This document shows, in pieces, positions 8,900 through 20,495 of a stretch of 64,000 nt of DNA. The DNA comes from Cristatella mucedo (lineage: Eukaryota > Bryozoa > Phylactolaemata > Cristatellidae): positions 4,844,501-4,908,500 of the forward strand of contig WPIO01000021.1 of NCBI GenBank assembly GCA_009760855.2, given 5' to 3'. How positions within the stretch are numbered: the stretch's first letter is position 1; each line of letters opens with the position of its first letter. Below the pieces are notes generated by a model that saw only the letters and a list, made by a program, of their open reading frames with translations, ran no database searches and was not told where the DNA came from. The translations under genes and the position numbers were made by a program.

Positions 8900-10750
8900 T
8901 GTTAACGCGTGTAAGAAAGCGAAGCTGGTGAATCCAGAGCCTCGAAATTAACGCATAGAAGCTAACGAGTTGCAGAAACTGCACCAATGCAACCACTTAT
9001 GGCTTCAATAGCGGAGCCGATTGCAATCAAGAATGACCATACCTTGATAAATCACGTCTGCACGTTTACAAACATACATCCGTACTATCTGCATCGCGAT
9101 GGAGCCACATCTGTGCACCAACGGGCAGGAAGTATAACTTACTAACCATCTATTAAGACACTTTCGTACGTGTTATAACCCAAAGCCGCTACATAGTAAC
9201 TGGCCTAGTTAGCATCATAGCGTTACCGTACTCCAGAAGAGCCAACCTACGCCCTCCTACTCGGCGCTTCTGTGACATAACGCTGGATGAGATCTGCTTC
9301 CTAAAAAGGTTGCCGTCCCGTTTTAGAGGAGGCTAAATGATTTTTATGACAGCGGAGCAAATGAGGCCCGCCTGCCAGTGACATTCCGCTTTACTGCCAA
9401 TCCTTGTAGGGGGCCGCCAGGCATAGGATGGCGCTCGTGGAAGGTATTCCTCGAACGCCGGCGAGCCGCATAGCACTCGCTCGCTTCGAGTCAGCTCATC
9501 GTTTTACAGGTAACTCTGTACGCTGCCAAGCAGCAATGAGCCAACCTCCGAATACTAGCCGCATCGAGTCGCCTAAGGATGTCGATGTTCGGTCACGTCG
9601 TTTCCGGTTGCTCTGGCTCGACTCCACAGCCGGGGGGGGGGGAGCCAAACGAGCGATATCGACCCTTTAGCATCGACCTCGCCACCCACCCAACCCCGCC
9701 CCCATCAAAAGACGGGAAGGGCCTACCGCCGAGCTACCGGAGAGCAGCACGTTTACGTTAGAGCCGCCGAGCGGAGCGCATTTGCGGCCGGTGCAAGGGG
9801 TAATGTGTGACTCTCGTGAGTACAGCGACCGCTGCTACCTTGGATAGGCTCGGTAAGCTGCAAGCATGGGTAGGGCGGCAGGGATCGTGGGCGTGTCTTT
9901 AGTACGGTCTCAGTTTTCAGAGGGGCCTTCATTATAGAAGAGAAAGATCGTATTTACAGAGTTGCTCACAAGGCAGTTCTTTCTTCTTTAAGCAGCTCCA
10001 GAGAGGCCTTAGAGAGGATCGCATCGGGCGTTCGTGCAGCTTCACACTCTCAAAGCGAGGGCACAGACGTCAGGCTGTGGCATCGCCAGAGGTGCCCCAC
10101 TCGGAAGCTTCTTGCTCGGAACTCCTACTCTCCCAAAACGATTTACTTAAGAAGTGAAAGAATCTTTTCAAGCTGTCAGGAAAAATAGCAACGAAATCTA
10201 AAATAACACGTGCTTACAGCAGATAAGTAGCCTGTTTGGGCGGATTTCAAAAGCAGGCATCGACCGTGCGCTATGCCGCTCAAAGTCAATGCTTTCGTTT
10301 TGAATGCCGAAACTCCAACGACGCCTCTGTCTCGAGCAGAACACATCCCAGACTAGCACAGCCCACTGCAATGCCGCCTACTTCGTAACGCCGACCGTAC
10401 CGCCGACCGTACCGTCGACCGGTATGCCTAGACGTAAGTGACAACCTCTGAAAATTAGCTAGACACGTCGTGAAAACACAGGAATAATCGGTTGTAATGG
10501 ACCTGTCGACGAAGGGTATCGGAAAAGGGACGTGCTACCTACGTCTTCGTCGACGGATGTCAATATGTGGTCAATAAAGATACATAAAAAAGCTTGACGG
10601 TATATCGGTCGGCTACTGTTGGGGTTTCAAGTGTGCAGTGATAGACTCTGCTTTATTCAAGTGTCTAATTAGGTTTCCACTTTTGAGATACAGGGAAAGT
10701 AATGCTAGGCGTCTGATGAATTGCGATTGCAGAGTAATAATATTAATAAT
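8900..10750. other. Intergenic, no gene recognised
   Basis: Average composition with short open frames only. It includes a G-run at 9630-9640 and a small cgccgaccgtac direct repeat near 10390-10420. Nothing could be assigned. Confidence 0.5.
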
Positions 10751-10752
10751 GA

Positions 10753-10805
10753 CCTTGATATAGCGCCATCACAGAACTCAATCTCTTTCCAGGCATCTGC
10801 TGCAA
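10753..10805 (-). mobile_element. L2-like LINE family A, 3' tail fragment
   Basis: Contains the reverse complement of the family tail (tagcgccatcacagaactc, then aatctctttccaggc) followed by ctgcaaaggaagcacgatc. The same sequence is seen at 60570-60606 and, more diverged, at 31615-31635. Confidence 0.7.
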
Positions 10806-10989
10806 AGGAAGCACGATCTTGGAGTAGCCTCTAGCTCAACGATTAGAGTATTGGTTTGGATATTGAAATGTAAAGTTTTTATCTCATGGAAGTAGCAGAG
10901 CGAAAGCATCTGCAGCCAACAGCTTATGCAAGAGGAAGTGTCATCACCTAATGTGCATTGCCACGCTAAGACCATTAGAGTACCGTAGG

Positions 10990-12060
10990 AGTACGTAACG
11001 TCTAGTCAAGAAATTTAAACCTTGACCTTGCATGGCAATGCTGACAGCGACAGAGTTGTCGTTTTAAATGGTGGCGTAGCTTAGTAATGCGAGAAAAGAC
11101 TCTAGGACGACTCTTTCCATCGCTGTGCTTCCTATATATGCTATGGACTCGTTACGAAATGCAACTGTGCTCTTCCACGCTTCCATGTTCTGGTAATTGA
11201 CGTATGTGTTAGCTGGTGCAAGACTAGACCGAGTGGCTGCAGGAAACGAATTCCGTAAATGCAGGAAATCGTTTTGAAAATAGTGGGCTGAACTATTACC
11301 TTGCTTCGGCAAAGCCAATCGATGAGGGTAGGCTGGAGGGGCTGATGGCTGAACGCCTGAGGCTGCGGCTCTGCCGTTCTGTATTTCAGTAATCATCAGC
11401 TGAATTTTGATATAGCAACTGCCGCACTTAGCGAGCCTGTATGCAACCTCTGGCAGCGTTTTCATATCTCTGCCAATGCCCTATTATGCTTAGATACTAC
11501 ATTTTTAGCTTGCTAAAACACTTTTTGCTACTCAAGCAATGAAGAAGGGTAGGCTCAAAAAAGCCCAATTATAATGCAGAGATAGCACACCAATAGTGTG
11601 CAAGCAAATTCAAGTATACGGAGCATCAACCGGTATGTGGTCCGTGCTCTTACTTGCCGTTTCCTCTTGTGGGGTTAGCTATCCAGTAATATTAGATGCT
11701 GCATCGCTGTAAATTCGAAGTGATTTTTAAGTGCAAATTGAGTACTGCATGTTATTTATTCAATTGGTCGGATTGATACCTTGTCCACAGTGGCGGGAGA
11801 TTGTGCGAAGTCTTACCCATCAGTTTCTTGCCTTCCCACGATTTTTGTAAATTATTTCTGTCCCTGCAGTTGGCTGCTTTGAAATTTCATCAAGTTTCCG
11901 CAGCGAAAGGCTAATTATTTCGCTTATATTGGTGGCTTAGCAAGAATCAAATATGCTCTCCGTCGCGGTAATAAAAATTAAACAGCAATCGGAGAAACCA
12001 TTGTATCGCTCACCTTTTTGTGCTTACTGAGTGGTAGCTTAATAGCGCAATGGTTGGATC
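10990..12060. other. Intergenic, no gene recognised
   Basis: Only short open frames are present, including one of 133 codons on the - strand (11064-11465) that resembles nothing I know and has no exon signals. Confidence 0.45.
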
Positions 12061-12159
12061 CTTCCTAAAATGAGACTTGGTTTGGATAGCTGAGTACAAT
12101 ATTTATAGGCAACCGGAAACGGACACTAAAGGCTGCAGCTGCTACTCACTGCAGCATGG

Positions 12160-12430
12160 TTTTACGGGACCTCGTAATTGCTATTTTGCATCGCTTGTGA
12201 CAGACAAGAGCTGGCTCCCCATCAGCAGCTTCAAGGTTCTGTCACTCGCTTGCAAGCCTTTTCATTCTCCTGCTCAGGCCTGCAGCGGTGCGAATTACCT
12301 ACTTCTCAAGCTTTCCACGGTACCTTCCTCTTCTCTGAGAAGGATGTTATTGCCGAGCCTTTAATAAACCTCGAATTCTTGGAGACCGTGCATGGCAAAG
12401 TCTTGTTGAACTGTCTTCTAAGAACTCTTC
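12160..12430 (+). mobile_element. Diverged L2-like LINE family A fragment
   Basis: Recognisable but heavily mutated version of the family A C-terminal coding region. The blocks gctggctccccatcagc, cttcaaggttctgtcactc and ttggagaccgtgca align in order with the copy at 58640-58830. Frames are broken throughout. Confidence 0.6.
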
Positions 12431-13970
12431 TGAAATGTAGTGTCACCTAGAACGCGGTATCTGCTCGAGTTGCAATGAGTCTCGCAACTGCAACTACCGC
12501 CGGTTTGATTTGAGGTTTGAGTGGATATAGCTCGATAATGTCTGTATACAAGTAAGTCAACCTACACCTCGGTCTTCAGTGATTGGTTCAAGTAGCGACT
12601 GATAGCCGCCGGAGAGCAGCAGTGCTTTGATACCACCGCTCCCTGTCACTGGCCACGTAACGGACGGCCTGGAAAGAAGTATCCGCAGCATTACGGACAT
12701 TCTGTTGACCGGATTCGGTCGGAAATGAATTTATACAACCACAGTAATACCGTGTCCGTCATACCATCGGCACTGATTGGACACGACGGCGTCAATTGCT
12801 GCTGACATACGAGGACGACCTACCACATCGCTATTACTACGGATGTCATTAGTAAATAGGAAAGGCGCTAGTTCCATTAAACCCTACATTACAATGCTTG
12901 CTGGCGCTTCCCAGACTGCTCATTTCTATCCGCGCTGGAGGAGTGCAGAGCCATAAGTCTATACGCTTTGAAATAGCGGCTGAAGAAAAGACTTGCGATG
13001 ATTAAATAATTGCAAAGTTGTCATGATGAACCAGCTGCGGTAGCATTTCGATTTGGACTACCATGAAATAGCCATACAGTGGCAACTAGTAACTCACCTC
13101 GCTGGAAGCGAGATCGTTTTGTTTTCTGTCGTCTCTAATCCTACTGGTCGGGAAAAGATATGACTTGAAGGGATCGGCTGCGAGCAGAATCTTGCTTCCA
13201 ATGAAGAGACCGGAGCTCGGAGCTGATTGGAGTCGATTGATTTGCTACGCTGACAAGCTCGAGTCCGAGTAATGAGCTTGGCAGAAGGATTGCTAACACT
13301 GTAGCCCAGCCCCAAAGGGAGAATTTTTGGCTACGTGATTGCAGAACAGAAAGTCCCGACCACTTCCAGTGCACTGGCACGGTCAGAAGTCATACTGAAC
13401 CAGTATCAAAGCGAAGCGACATTTCAGGGATGCATCCATATATAAAAACAACAGGAAGAAAGAGAGGTTGAAAATAGAGTAGGCAGACTTACATTCCACT
13501 TTAGAGGCCTATCATCTGATTGGAGAATACAGTCTACCATAACAAGAACCTTGATCTTCTGCTGCAACAATCTGACCTCTTTTGAAGCCTTCCAATTCAG
13601 CACGAGTTCTGGCTGCTCCATATCTGCCGAGTACTGAAAATTCTCCAGGGGCAGTTTCTACAGCAAGCAGTCACAACAGCTACACTCATGCTGCTAAAAC
13701 AGCTGATATAAACCAAGAGCAGTAACACAACACAAAAAGCGCCGGCAGTAGGTGACTGCTATCAAAACTATCTATCTGCTAGCATGGTTGAGTGCAGAAT
13801 TATGCAGGAGGCTCCGAGGGATTCGTAGTCATTAAAGGATTAGGATTCGAAGGATTAGGATTGGGATCGACTAGGAGCACATATCACTGACCAGAGCATG
13901 AGAAGCTCTCGAGGTGCGAAGAGGAGAAGAAAGAAGAGTAAGTATTGCAACCGTTGCAGATAATGTGCAT
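12430..13970. other. Intergenic, no gene recognised
   Basis: Unassigned sequence with no convincing coding segment or repeat structure. Confidence 0.45.
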
Positions 13971-13974
13971 CCGT

Positions 13975-14300
13975 CTATAACTCCACAAAGCCACAAAGAC
14001 TGAGTGGGAATGCTACGCCGGAGAGGTTTCTAATTCGCACATGCGAAGCCTCAGCGGTTTTCGGTGCTCTTGCGGTAGCCAACAGACTTCGTCTAACGCA
14101 GCGCAGAGAAAGTGAGAAGCATAGCTGAGTTATGAGGCCAGTCGAGGAAGCGATTGGCACGTAAGTAGCAGCTCAGAAGGGGTGGATAGGATTCGCCACA
14201 GTTGGCAACAGCATAGAAGATGTCGATTCGTAAGAAATGCGGAAGCGAGATTCCAGCGAATGGACCTCTCGAGGTCGATGAGGGGTACTAGAAATTGGGA
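13975..14300 (-). mobile_element. L2-like LINE family B, 3' fragment
   Basis: On the + strand it shares aactccacaaag, gtagccaacagacttcgtc, cagagaaagtgagaagcata and gattccagcga in the same order as the copy at 51740-52050. It is therefore a - strand 3' fragment. Coding is decayed. Confidence 0.7.
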
Positions 14301-14399
14301 GCCACTGCGGAAGAACCGAAAATTTGACCGACCCGCACGAACCAAACGCATGCATTTCTCATTGCTCACGCTAGGGCCTCTCTCCGACGAAACTCGGCC

Positions 14400-15090
14400 C
14401 TGAGGTCGGAGCCGGCGGTTGTTCCCCTGTCGCTGTTACTCATCTCTCTCACAAACGTCAGGAGTCAGTTACATCAGGGCCTCGAAAATCTATAAGCCCG
14501 CCATGGAGTAGACTAGTAAACACGCCAGCGGTACTCATCAAACCATAGGCAAAAGGTCCCACAGGCGAGACAAGGGGTGGGCAAGGGGGAGGAGACAGAT
14601 GTTCCCTGGCGCCAAGGCCACGGGAGCGCCAAAATCAAAATGGATTGTGCGTATTTTTTTTTTAATTTTTCACGTGAGAATCTCCATCTTGGTTTCAAGT
14701 AAGTTCTTGTTTTAATGGACTTGACTATTTCTGGCTGAGCTAGATAAGGATGCTTACAGACTTTGACCAAGCTGTAGCTTGACGCTCTGGCGGTACACAG
14801 CAACGGCACGGAAATAATGAGGTGGCTTTAACCACCGGGCATTCGGCTGACGCTCGCAGCGAAACAAGCACACGGCCGTTAACCCCTCCGTCCGCTTTTC
14901 AACTACATTCCCCGTCCGCTTGCCTCATCCTGCCAGGAACAGTCGGGCTGCTTCGCGCTAAGGGCGAACCCGGACGGCTGCGCCGTGTCAACGGCGAGCC
15001 AGCGTGCCGTGGCTGAGCACCGACACACTATTAGACCACACAAGCTAGGCTTACTTAACCGGCTGTGCTACAATGCAGTAGTCATGTAAG
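14400..15090. other. Intergenic, possible hAT-like debris
   Basis: Contains paired ggcgcca motifs and a G-rich segment (14570-14640) that resemble internal parts of hAT-type elements, but no ends could be defined. The block cacgccagcggtactcatc near 14520 recurs in similar form at 16550. Confidence 0.3.
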
Positions 15091-15094
15091 GCCA

Positions 15095-16509
15095 CTTTTC
15101 ATGTGTCCAAATGAGAATACTATCCAGAAATGAGAAGGCAGTTTTTTAAACTGTGATAACCACAGCTTGAACTTGGCAGGAGATCATGCTGTAAGTCAAG
15201 ATTCCGTCGTCATCACCGTTTATGGAACAATAGAGAGCACCTACTTGTTCTTTTCAAGATCAACTCTGTGGTGGGTAGAACTGAAGGTCTTAACCATCAC
15301 TGTCAAACGTGACTCTGCAGCAAGGTGGAGTGCAAGAGTGGATACTGTGAAAGCTATAAATGATAGACTGAACAGCATCGGGGGTCTGTTGGAGCAACTG
15401 TCTGAGGACGCAAGTAGAACACTTGAAACAGGAAGTGAAGCTGGCACTCTCCGGCATTGCATTTTGAAATTTAACTTTTTGGCTTTGTTTCCATTTTGGT
15501 ACAGCATCTTACGGAAGATTGACCGCTTTCAGAAACGGCTGCAGGATCCAACGATGAACTTCAAAGACGCCTCTTGCGACCTCCACTCTCTTGAGATTGA
15601 GTTGTCAAGACTTCGAGAAGACCTGTGTCAGGAATCACTACTAGATGCCTGAAAGAGATGTGAATTGTGGTTAGTTTCAATTGAACAAAGAATCCGCCCA
15701 AGGACACCGATGCCTGGAGAACTCTCTCGTGATGTTGGTCTCTTGGCAGAGGAGAAGATTTCAAGAATCGTGAAAGACAGCATAGACTATATTCGACAAG
15801 AAATTACAATTAGGTTTAAGCGGATCACAGATCTTGGTTCTAAAATTTTAATTTCTTGTTTAAATTTGAGAAGCTTTTGAAGACGATTGACCAGACCAAA
15901 CTCCGCCAGTAATGTCTAAATCTCGGAGGCTTCTATTGTTCAGACGTTGATGGAATAGTACATGTAATGGTACATAGTAATGGTACAGCGAAATATGTGA
16001 CTGTAAAATACTTCTCGCCAAGCGACACGACTCGGCACTAAAGACACCACTGTAACTCAATTATTTTATTATCAGTTATGGAGAAGATGTGTTTCCTAAC
16101 TTGAAAGTTGCCTCGTTCTTCTCACCTTAGCTGTATCAATTGTCAGTTGTGAACGTTCCCTTAGCAAGCTGAAGATAATCCTGTCTTATTTAAAAGCATC
16201 AATGGAGTAAGATCGACTTTCCAATTTGGCATTGTTAAGCATAGAGAAAGAAAAACTGGAAAACATTACTTTCAAACTGCAATAGACCAGTTTTCTACAA
16301 TCAAGGCCAGAAAAATTCACGCAAGATAAAGCTATGATAACTACCTTGTACCCGTAGTACAATTAATAAAACTCTCTGGCCTCGATATGCCTGGTAGCGT
16401 GTTTTTTACATTCTTCAATGGCGGAGCTATTTTTCAGCAATTATTGACAAGGGAGGGGCGCCATTTGTACATTTGTCCCCGGGCGCCGAAAGGTCACACT
16501 ACGCCTCTG
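15095..16509 (+). pseudogene. Decayed hAT transposon encoding a zf-MYM1/DUF4371-like transposase
   Basis: Fragments in order match this hAT transposase group. NCDNHSLNLAGDHA (near 15150) carries the C-x2-H motif. AARWSARVDTVKAIND (near 15330) carries the conserved RW. A helical middle follows. The C-terminal dimerisation region near 16130-16260 reads LAVSIVSCERSLSKLK and RLSNLALLSIE. Stops (for example 15652 and 15878) and frameshifts interrupt it, and the N-terminal zinc-finger and first catalytic portion are missing. The 3' end probably includes 16416-16509, which carries ggcgccatttgtacatttgt and ends in acgcctctg, a degenerate hAT-type terminus. It is not expected to make active transposase. 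Confidence 0.8.
16416..16509 (+). mobile_element. hAT-type terminal segment or short MITE
   Basis: Begins with caatggcggagcta and ends with acgcctctg, which are degenerate inverted termini of the CAGTGGCG kind. It shares the ggcgcca...tttgtccccggg core with the MITE at 36103-36241. It could be the right end of the adjacent hAT relic or a separate short insertion. Flanking 8-bp sequences do not match. Confidence 0.5.
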
Positions 16510-16869
16510 GCTAGTCCAAATTGAGAGAGCTATACAACACTTCAACGAACATGCCAGCGGTGCTCACAAACCACAACTGCACGTCAAAGCAAAATATATT
16601 CATAATGAGGCAGTTTATAACGTGGAAAAAAGTGAAGGAAGCCGGAATTCGAATCCAAGTAACTTCGCTTCTGTTGAATCAAATTCTTTGGCAGACCAGC
16701 GCCGGCCAACGGTCAACGATGACTAGGTCTCACAAAGGCAGTCGCCTTGCTTTTTCGGAGGCGACGCTTTTCTGCACGACTGCTAGGCTACCCGACAGTG
16801 CGCTTATGCAGTGGAACTAACACATAGAACTTCGTAATATGTTTCAGAATTTCCCTTATAAATTCACGA

Positions 16870-18100
16870 TGGAATAGACAAAGATAATCCGAGATACCTC
16901 TGAAATATGGCATACCTCAGAGCTCCATGCTTGGTCAGATTCTTCTCACTGTTTATACTCTCCAGCTTTCCGATGTGATTGTCAAGCACAATCTTGGCAT
17001 TCACTTCTAAGCGGATGACACTCAGTTGCACCTTTGTTTTGATCCCTCCCAACCCTCGAGCACGTCAAATTCTCTCAACTCTCTTCCTGCCTGTATTAAT
17101 GACATCCGCACATGGATGGCAGCAAATTTGTCTTAAATTGAATTATGTTAAAACTAACTTACTAGTTATGGAAAACCGAATGTGATTCCAAAATTGGAAA
17201 GGCTAACGCACAAAATTGGCTCTGCCAGAATATCTCCTGTTGAATCAGCTCGAAATCTAGGTATCATGTTCCAAAGTTACCTTTCGTTAGACGACCGCAC
17301 CAGCTCGACAGTCAATTCTGCCTTCGTTAAGCTACATAACATTGCTGACATTTTGGTTATTTAGACAGGGATATCACATCTAAGTTGATCCATGCATTTG
17401 TGACATTCCGTCTTGACTTCTGTAACTCACTGCTTGCTGGTCTACCGGCATGTACACTCAGGCACTTACAGCTGGTGCAAAGCTCTGCAGCTAGGCTTAT
17501 CTGTCGTGAGCAACGCAGTTGCCACATCACACCACTTCTCGCCGACCTGCACTGGCTCGCAGTCAAGCAACGCATCGACTTCAAGGATTTGTCGCTCACT
17601 TTTAGGTAACTCCATTCTTTGGCTCCAGCCTATCTCTCAGATGTACTCCCCCACCAGGCCAAGCATCGTACCACCCGCTTTTTGTAATCTAACTGTTTAC
17701 CTAAACCTCGTACAAACCTCAAATCCTTTGGAGACCGTGCCTTTAGTTGGTATGCTCCCAAAGCCTGGAACTCACTACCGACTTGGGTCACGACATCCCG
17801 TGACTTAACCACATTTAAAAACAATTAAAACGCACCTATTTATTACAGCATTTACTGGGTCACAGTGATTTCATCCTTTATGTGATTATGCGTGCTAACC
17901 CTGTTGCATGCTGCCACTAACCACACTTGCATGCTGACCCTGTGCATGTCACCCCTAACCATGTTATTCATGCTGTTAATCAAGCATGATACCACTCACC
18001 ACTCGATGGTGTTTCCTTTGCATTAAATGTAAAGCGCCTAGAAATAGATTGAGTTCTCTGAGGGCGCTTTATTAAGTGTGTAATTGTTAATATTATCCAG
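16870..18100 (+). mobile_element. L2-like LINE family A, 3' portion
   Basis: Starts within the reverse transcriptase region, with a YADD counterpart altered near 17000. It continues through the C-terminal ORF (LERLTHKIGSARISPVESA, ARNLGIMFQS and RLDFCNSLLAGLPAC segments) and the 3' UTR. It ends with the hairpin tail aaagcgcc...ggcgcttt at 18031-18070. Multiple stops and frameshifts show it is dead. The closest copy in the window is 57990-59575. Confidence 0.85.
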
Positions 18101-19100
18101 AAGCAGCCTCCGGCCGCCCATATGCGGGCTTCGAAAAATGTCTGGCCTTCGAAGTCTGGTTGGCATGACCGACAAACAGACGCAAACAATCAATTTTATG
18201 TGTAAGGATTTCACAACGAGTATCACAGTAGATGTACCAACGGCTGTTAAATAAGCGTAATAACTAACGTGCACAGGCGACATGTAGCGGTCCATAGGCC
18301 AAGGCATGCACAGGTAACGCGAAAGCTATATTTTTTAATGCGCTTACCGTGTAAGAATCGCAACATTATTTGGAGCGCTGGAATTAACTTTTTGGATTAA
18401 TTTTAAAACCAATTTTGAAAACTGCTGACGCATAGATTATGCCCGTGGCTTCGAGATTAATATAGCCATTCAAAAATTACTATAACAAGTCATTAGTATT
18501 CCGTCCAAAGAGAACCAAATGTCTATTCAGGCGCTGGAAATTAGTGCAAGAGACACAATAAACATTGTTTAATGAAATGCAGTGTATCACGCTTATAAAA
18601 GCATGGAAAGCACATAAGTAGCATGCTTAGACCAGCAGCAAAAACGCAAAAATATACGCTCAGGGACACCGGTTATTAGGACCTCGGAATAGTAGCGATC
18701 GCTGAATCATGCATGCATGCACGGGTAATCGTGCACGGCACATAGGAAGAAAAAGACAAGTGTGACTGGGGGGGGGCGCAGGGAGCGTTGAGCGGAGCAG
18801 ATGCGTCTTGAAATGAGACTTAAATTATGCCAAGTCGATGCAGGAATTGCTACAGAAGCCGGAGGCGATTTCCAAAATTCGGAGCATGCTCGGAGATCCT
18901 GAGAGGCTCAATTGCCATCAGGATTTCGATTAATGCGAGGAGCGGTGCGAGCTCGCACAGGCTGCTCCTCAGCAAGCCTGCGAAGGACCGACGCGGTGAG
19001 TTATGCGAACCGACGCACTGGAAGCCGTAGAGCTGGGGGTGGCGCGCCAGAGCACACCGGATCGAGAGCGAGGAGGTGAAATTTTTAGGCCAGGATTCAC
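18100..19100. other. Intergenic, no gene recognised
   Basis: Average composition with a short G-run near 18769. No gene or clear transposon could be assigned. Confidence 0.45.
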
Positions 19101-19119
19101 CGACTGAAACTACCAGTAG

Positions 19120-19120
<1 letters not shown>

Positions 19121-19184
<64 letters not shown>

Positions 19185-19198
19185 TGAGAATGAAAGAA

Positions 19199-19240
<42 letters not shown>

Positions 19241-19265
19241 CGATAATGAAGGAAAGAGAGGGAGA
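19121..19265 (+). repeat. (GA)n microsatellite, interrupted
   Basis: About 145 bp of gaga with a few gaaag and gtgag interruptions. Open frames through it are artefacts. Confidence 0.95.
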
Positions 19266-19604
19266 GAGTGGATCTCGAAGTCGCTCGATGCTAGGTAGCG
19301 AGTGAAGCTCAGACAGAAGTGTCGTGGTGACGTGGTAGCTACGCCATCGACGACGGAGAAGCCGAGTTGCTGAGTTATGCAACAATAGCAGCCGATACAG
19401 GGCACATGTCGGGAGTACTGAAGTCATGAAGGAATTTGCACTAATCAAGAAGCGAAGTCACAACAAAGCTTGGTCTAGCTTGAGCCAGTGAGTCGTAGTT
19501 TGAGCTTCGAACTAGAAAGTTGCACTCAATGATAAGCGGTGCAGCACGCTTCGGCCAGGAAGTATGTCTTTCTACTTAAGGACATTGACTTTTCATATGA
19601 AGCT

Positions 19605-19720
19605 ATGCAATAGAAAATGAACACTTGTGTAGAGCCCTAAGAGTAATTAATCTGTATGCAAGCTTTTCACATATGCCGCAGTGCTTGAGGCCATGACGTC
19701 GGCCATCGAAGGCCTTGACC
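19605..19720 (-). mobile_element. tRNA-derived SINE family B, diverged
   Basis: On the + strand, gtgtagagccctaagag is followed by ttcacatatgccgcagtgct, in the order seen in the other - strand family B copies at 40568 and 61503. The tRNA-like head is degraded. Confidence 0.6.
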
Positions 19721-20279
19721 TTGACGCCTGGGGTCAAACCCTGGGCGGCGTGAGCGCTCTTTATTGTCGCGGTGCTCGCCCGCCGTCGGCGCAGCTGCGC
19801 CGAGTATCGTGGCTGAATCTGCGATTTCTCGCTAGCCGTGGAGCTTCGTGGAGCCACCAGCATTGGTATTTGTCACGCACCAGTAAGGACAGGTGGCGTT
19901 CGTGGCCAAGGACTCGCTTGAGTTGAGTAGCCGATACAGCGAGTTCGGAACGTTTGGTGCAGACGATACTCAACCCTGGCAGTGTAGCTCAATTGCTCGA
20001 AAGAGTTCTTATCTGCCCCGTCTTCGGTCCGGCGCAATGGCGACTCAGACCTACGCCCCTAGCCCCCCCCCCCCCAGCCGGCTCCTCGACGTCTAGTTCG
20101 CCCTAGGCCTTTCCCCCTCCCCCGCGCGCACTGGCCTTCAGCTTAGCTACAAGGCCACCGTGCGGCAGCCGACGTGGCCCGCGTGCCTGGTAGTACGGGA
20201 TGCGTCATCGACAGAGATAGCTCGCGTGTCCAGACCGCTGACTTGTATAATGGACAGAGCCTTTCAGCTAACCGGCCGC

Positions 20280-20435
20280 GCTGGTTTGGCCCAACGGTTA
20301 AGATGCTCGCCGCTTAGAGACCGAGGTCAAGGTGAATGTATATTACGACCGAGGTCGCGAGTTTGAGCACCGTGGCGCGCGCGACTCGCCTGAATAGAGA
20401 TTATGTTCTCTTAGGGTGCTATACAAATATTATAT
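20280..20435 (+). mobile_element. tRNA-derived SINE family B
   Basis: The tRNA-like head (tggtttggcccaacggttaa as an A-box region and gcgagtttgagcaccg as a B-box-like region) is followed directly by the LINE-like tail, with gagattatgttctcttaggg and then tgctatacaaat. Family B has a very short body between head and tail. Confidence 0.75.
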
Positions 20436-20448
20436 ATACATATTAATT

Positions 20449-20449
<1 letters not shown>

Positions 20450-20494
<45 letters not shown>

Positions 20495-20495
20495 A
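20450..20495 (+). repeat. (TA)n then (GA)n microsatellite
   Basis: Simple repeat immediately after the SINE family B copy. It probably grew from the SINE tail. Confidence 0.9.

Noticed and set aside
19110-19448. ORF with long Ser-Leu repeats on the - strand
   Set aside because: Translation of the (GA)n tract.
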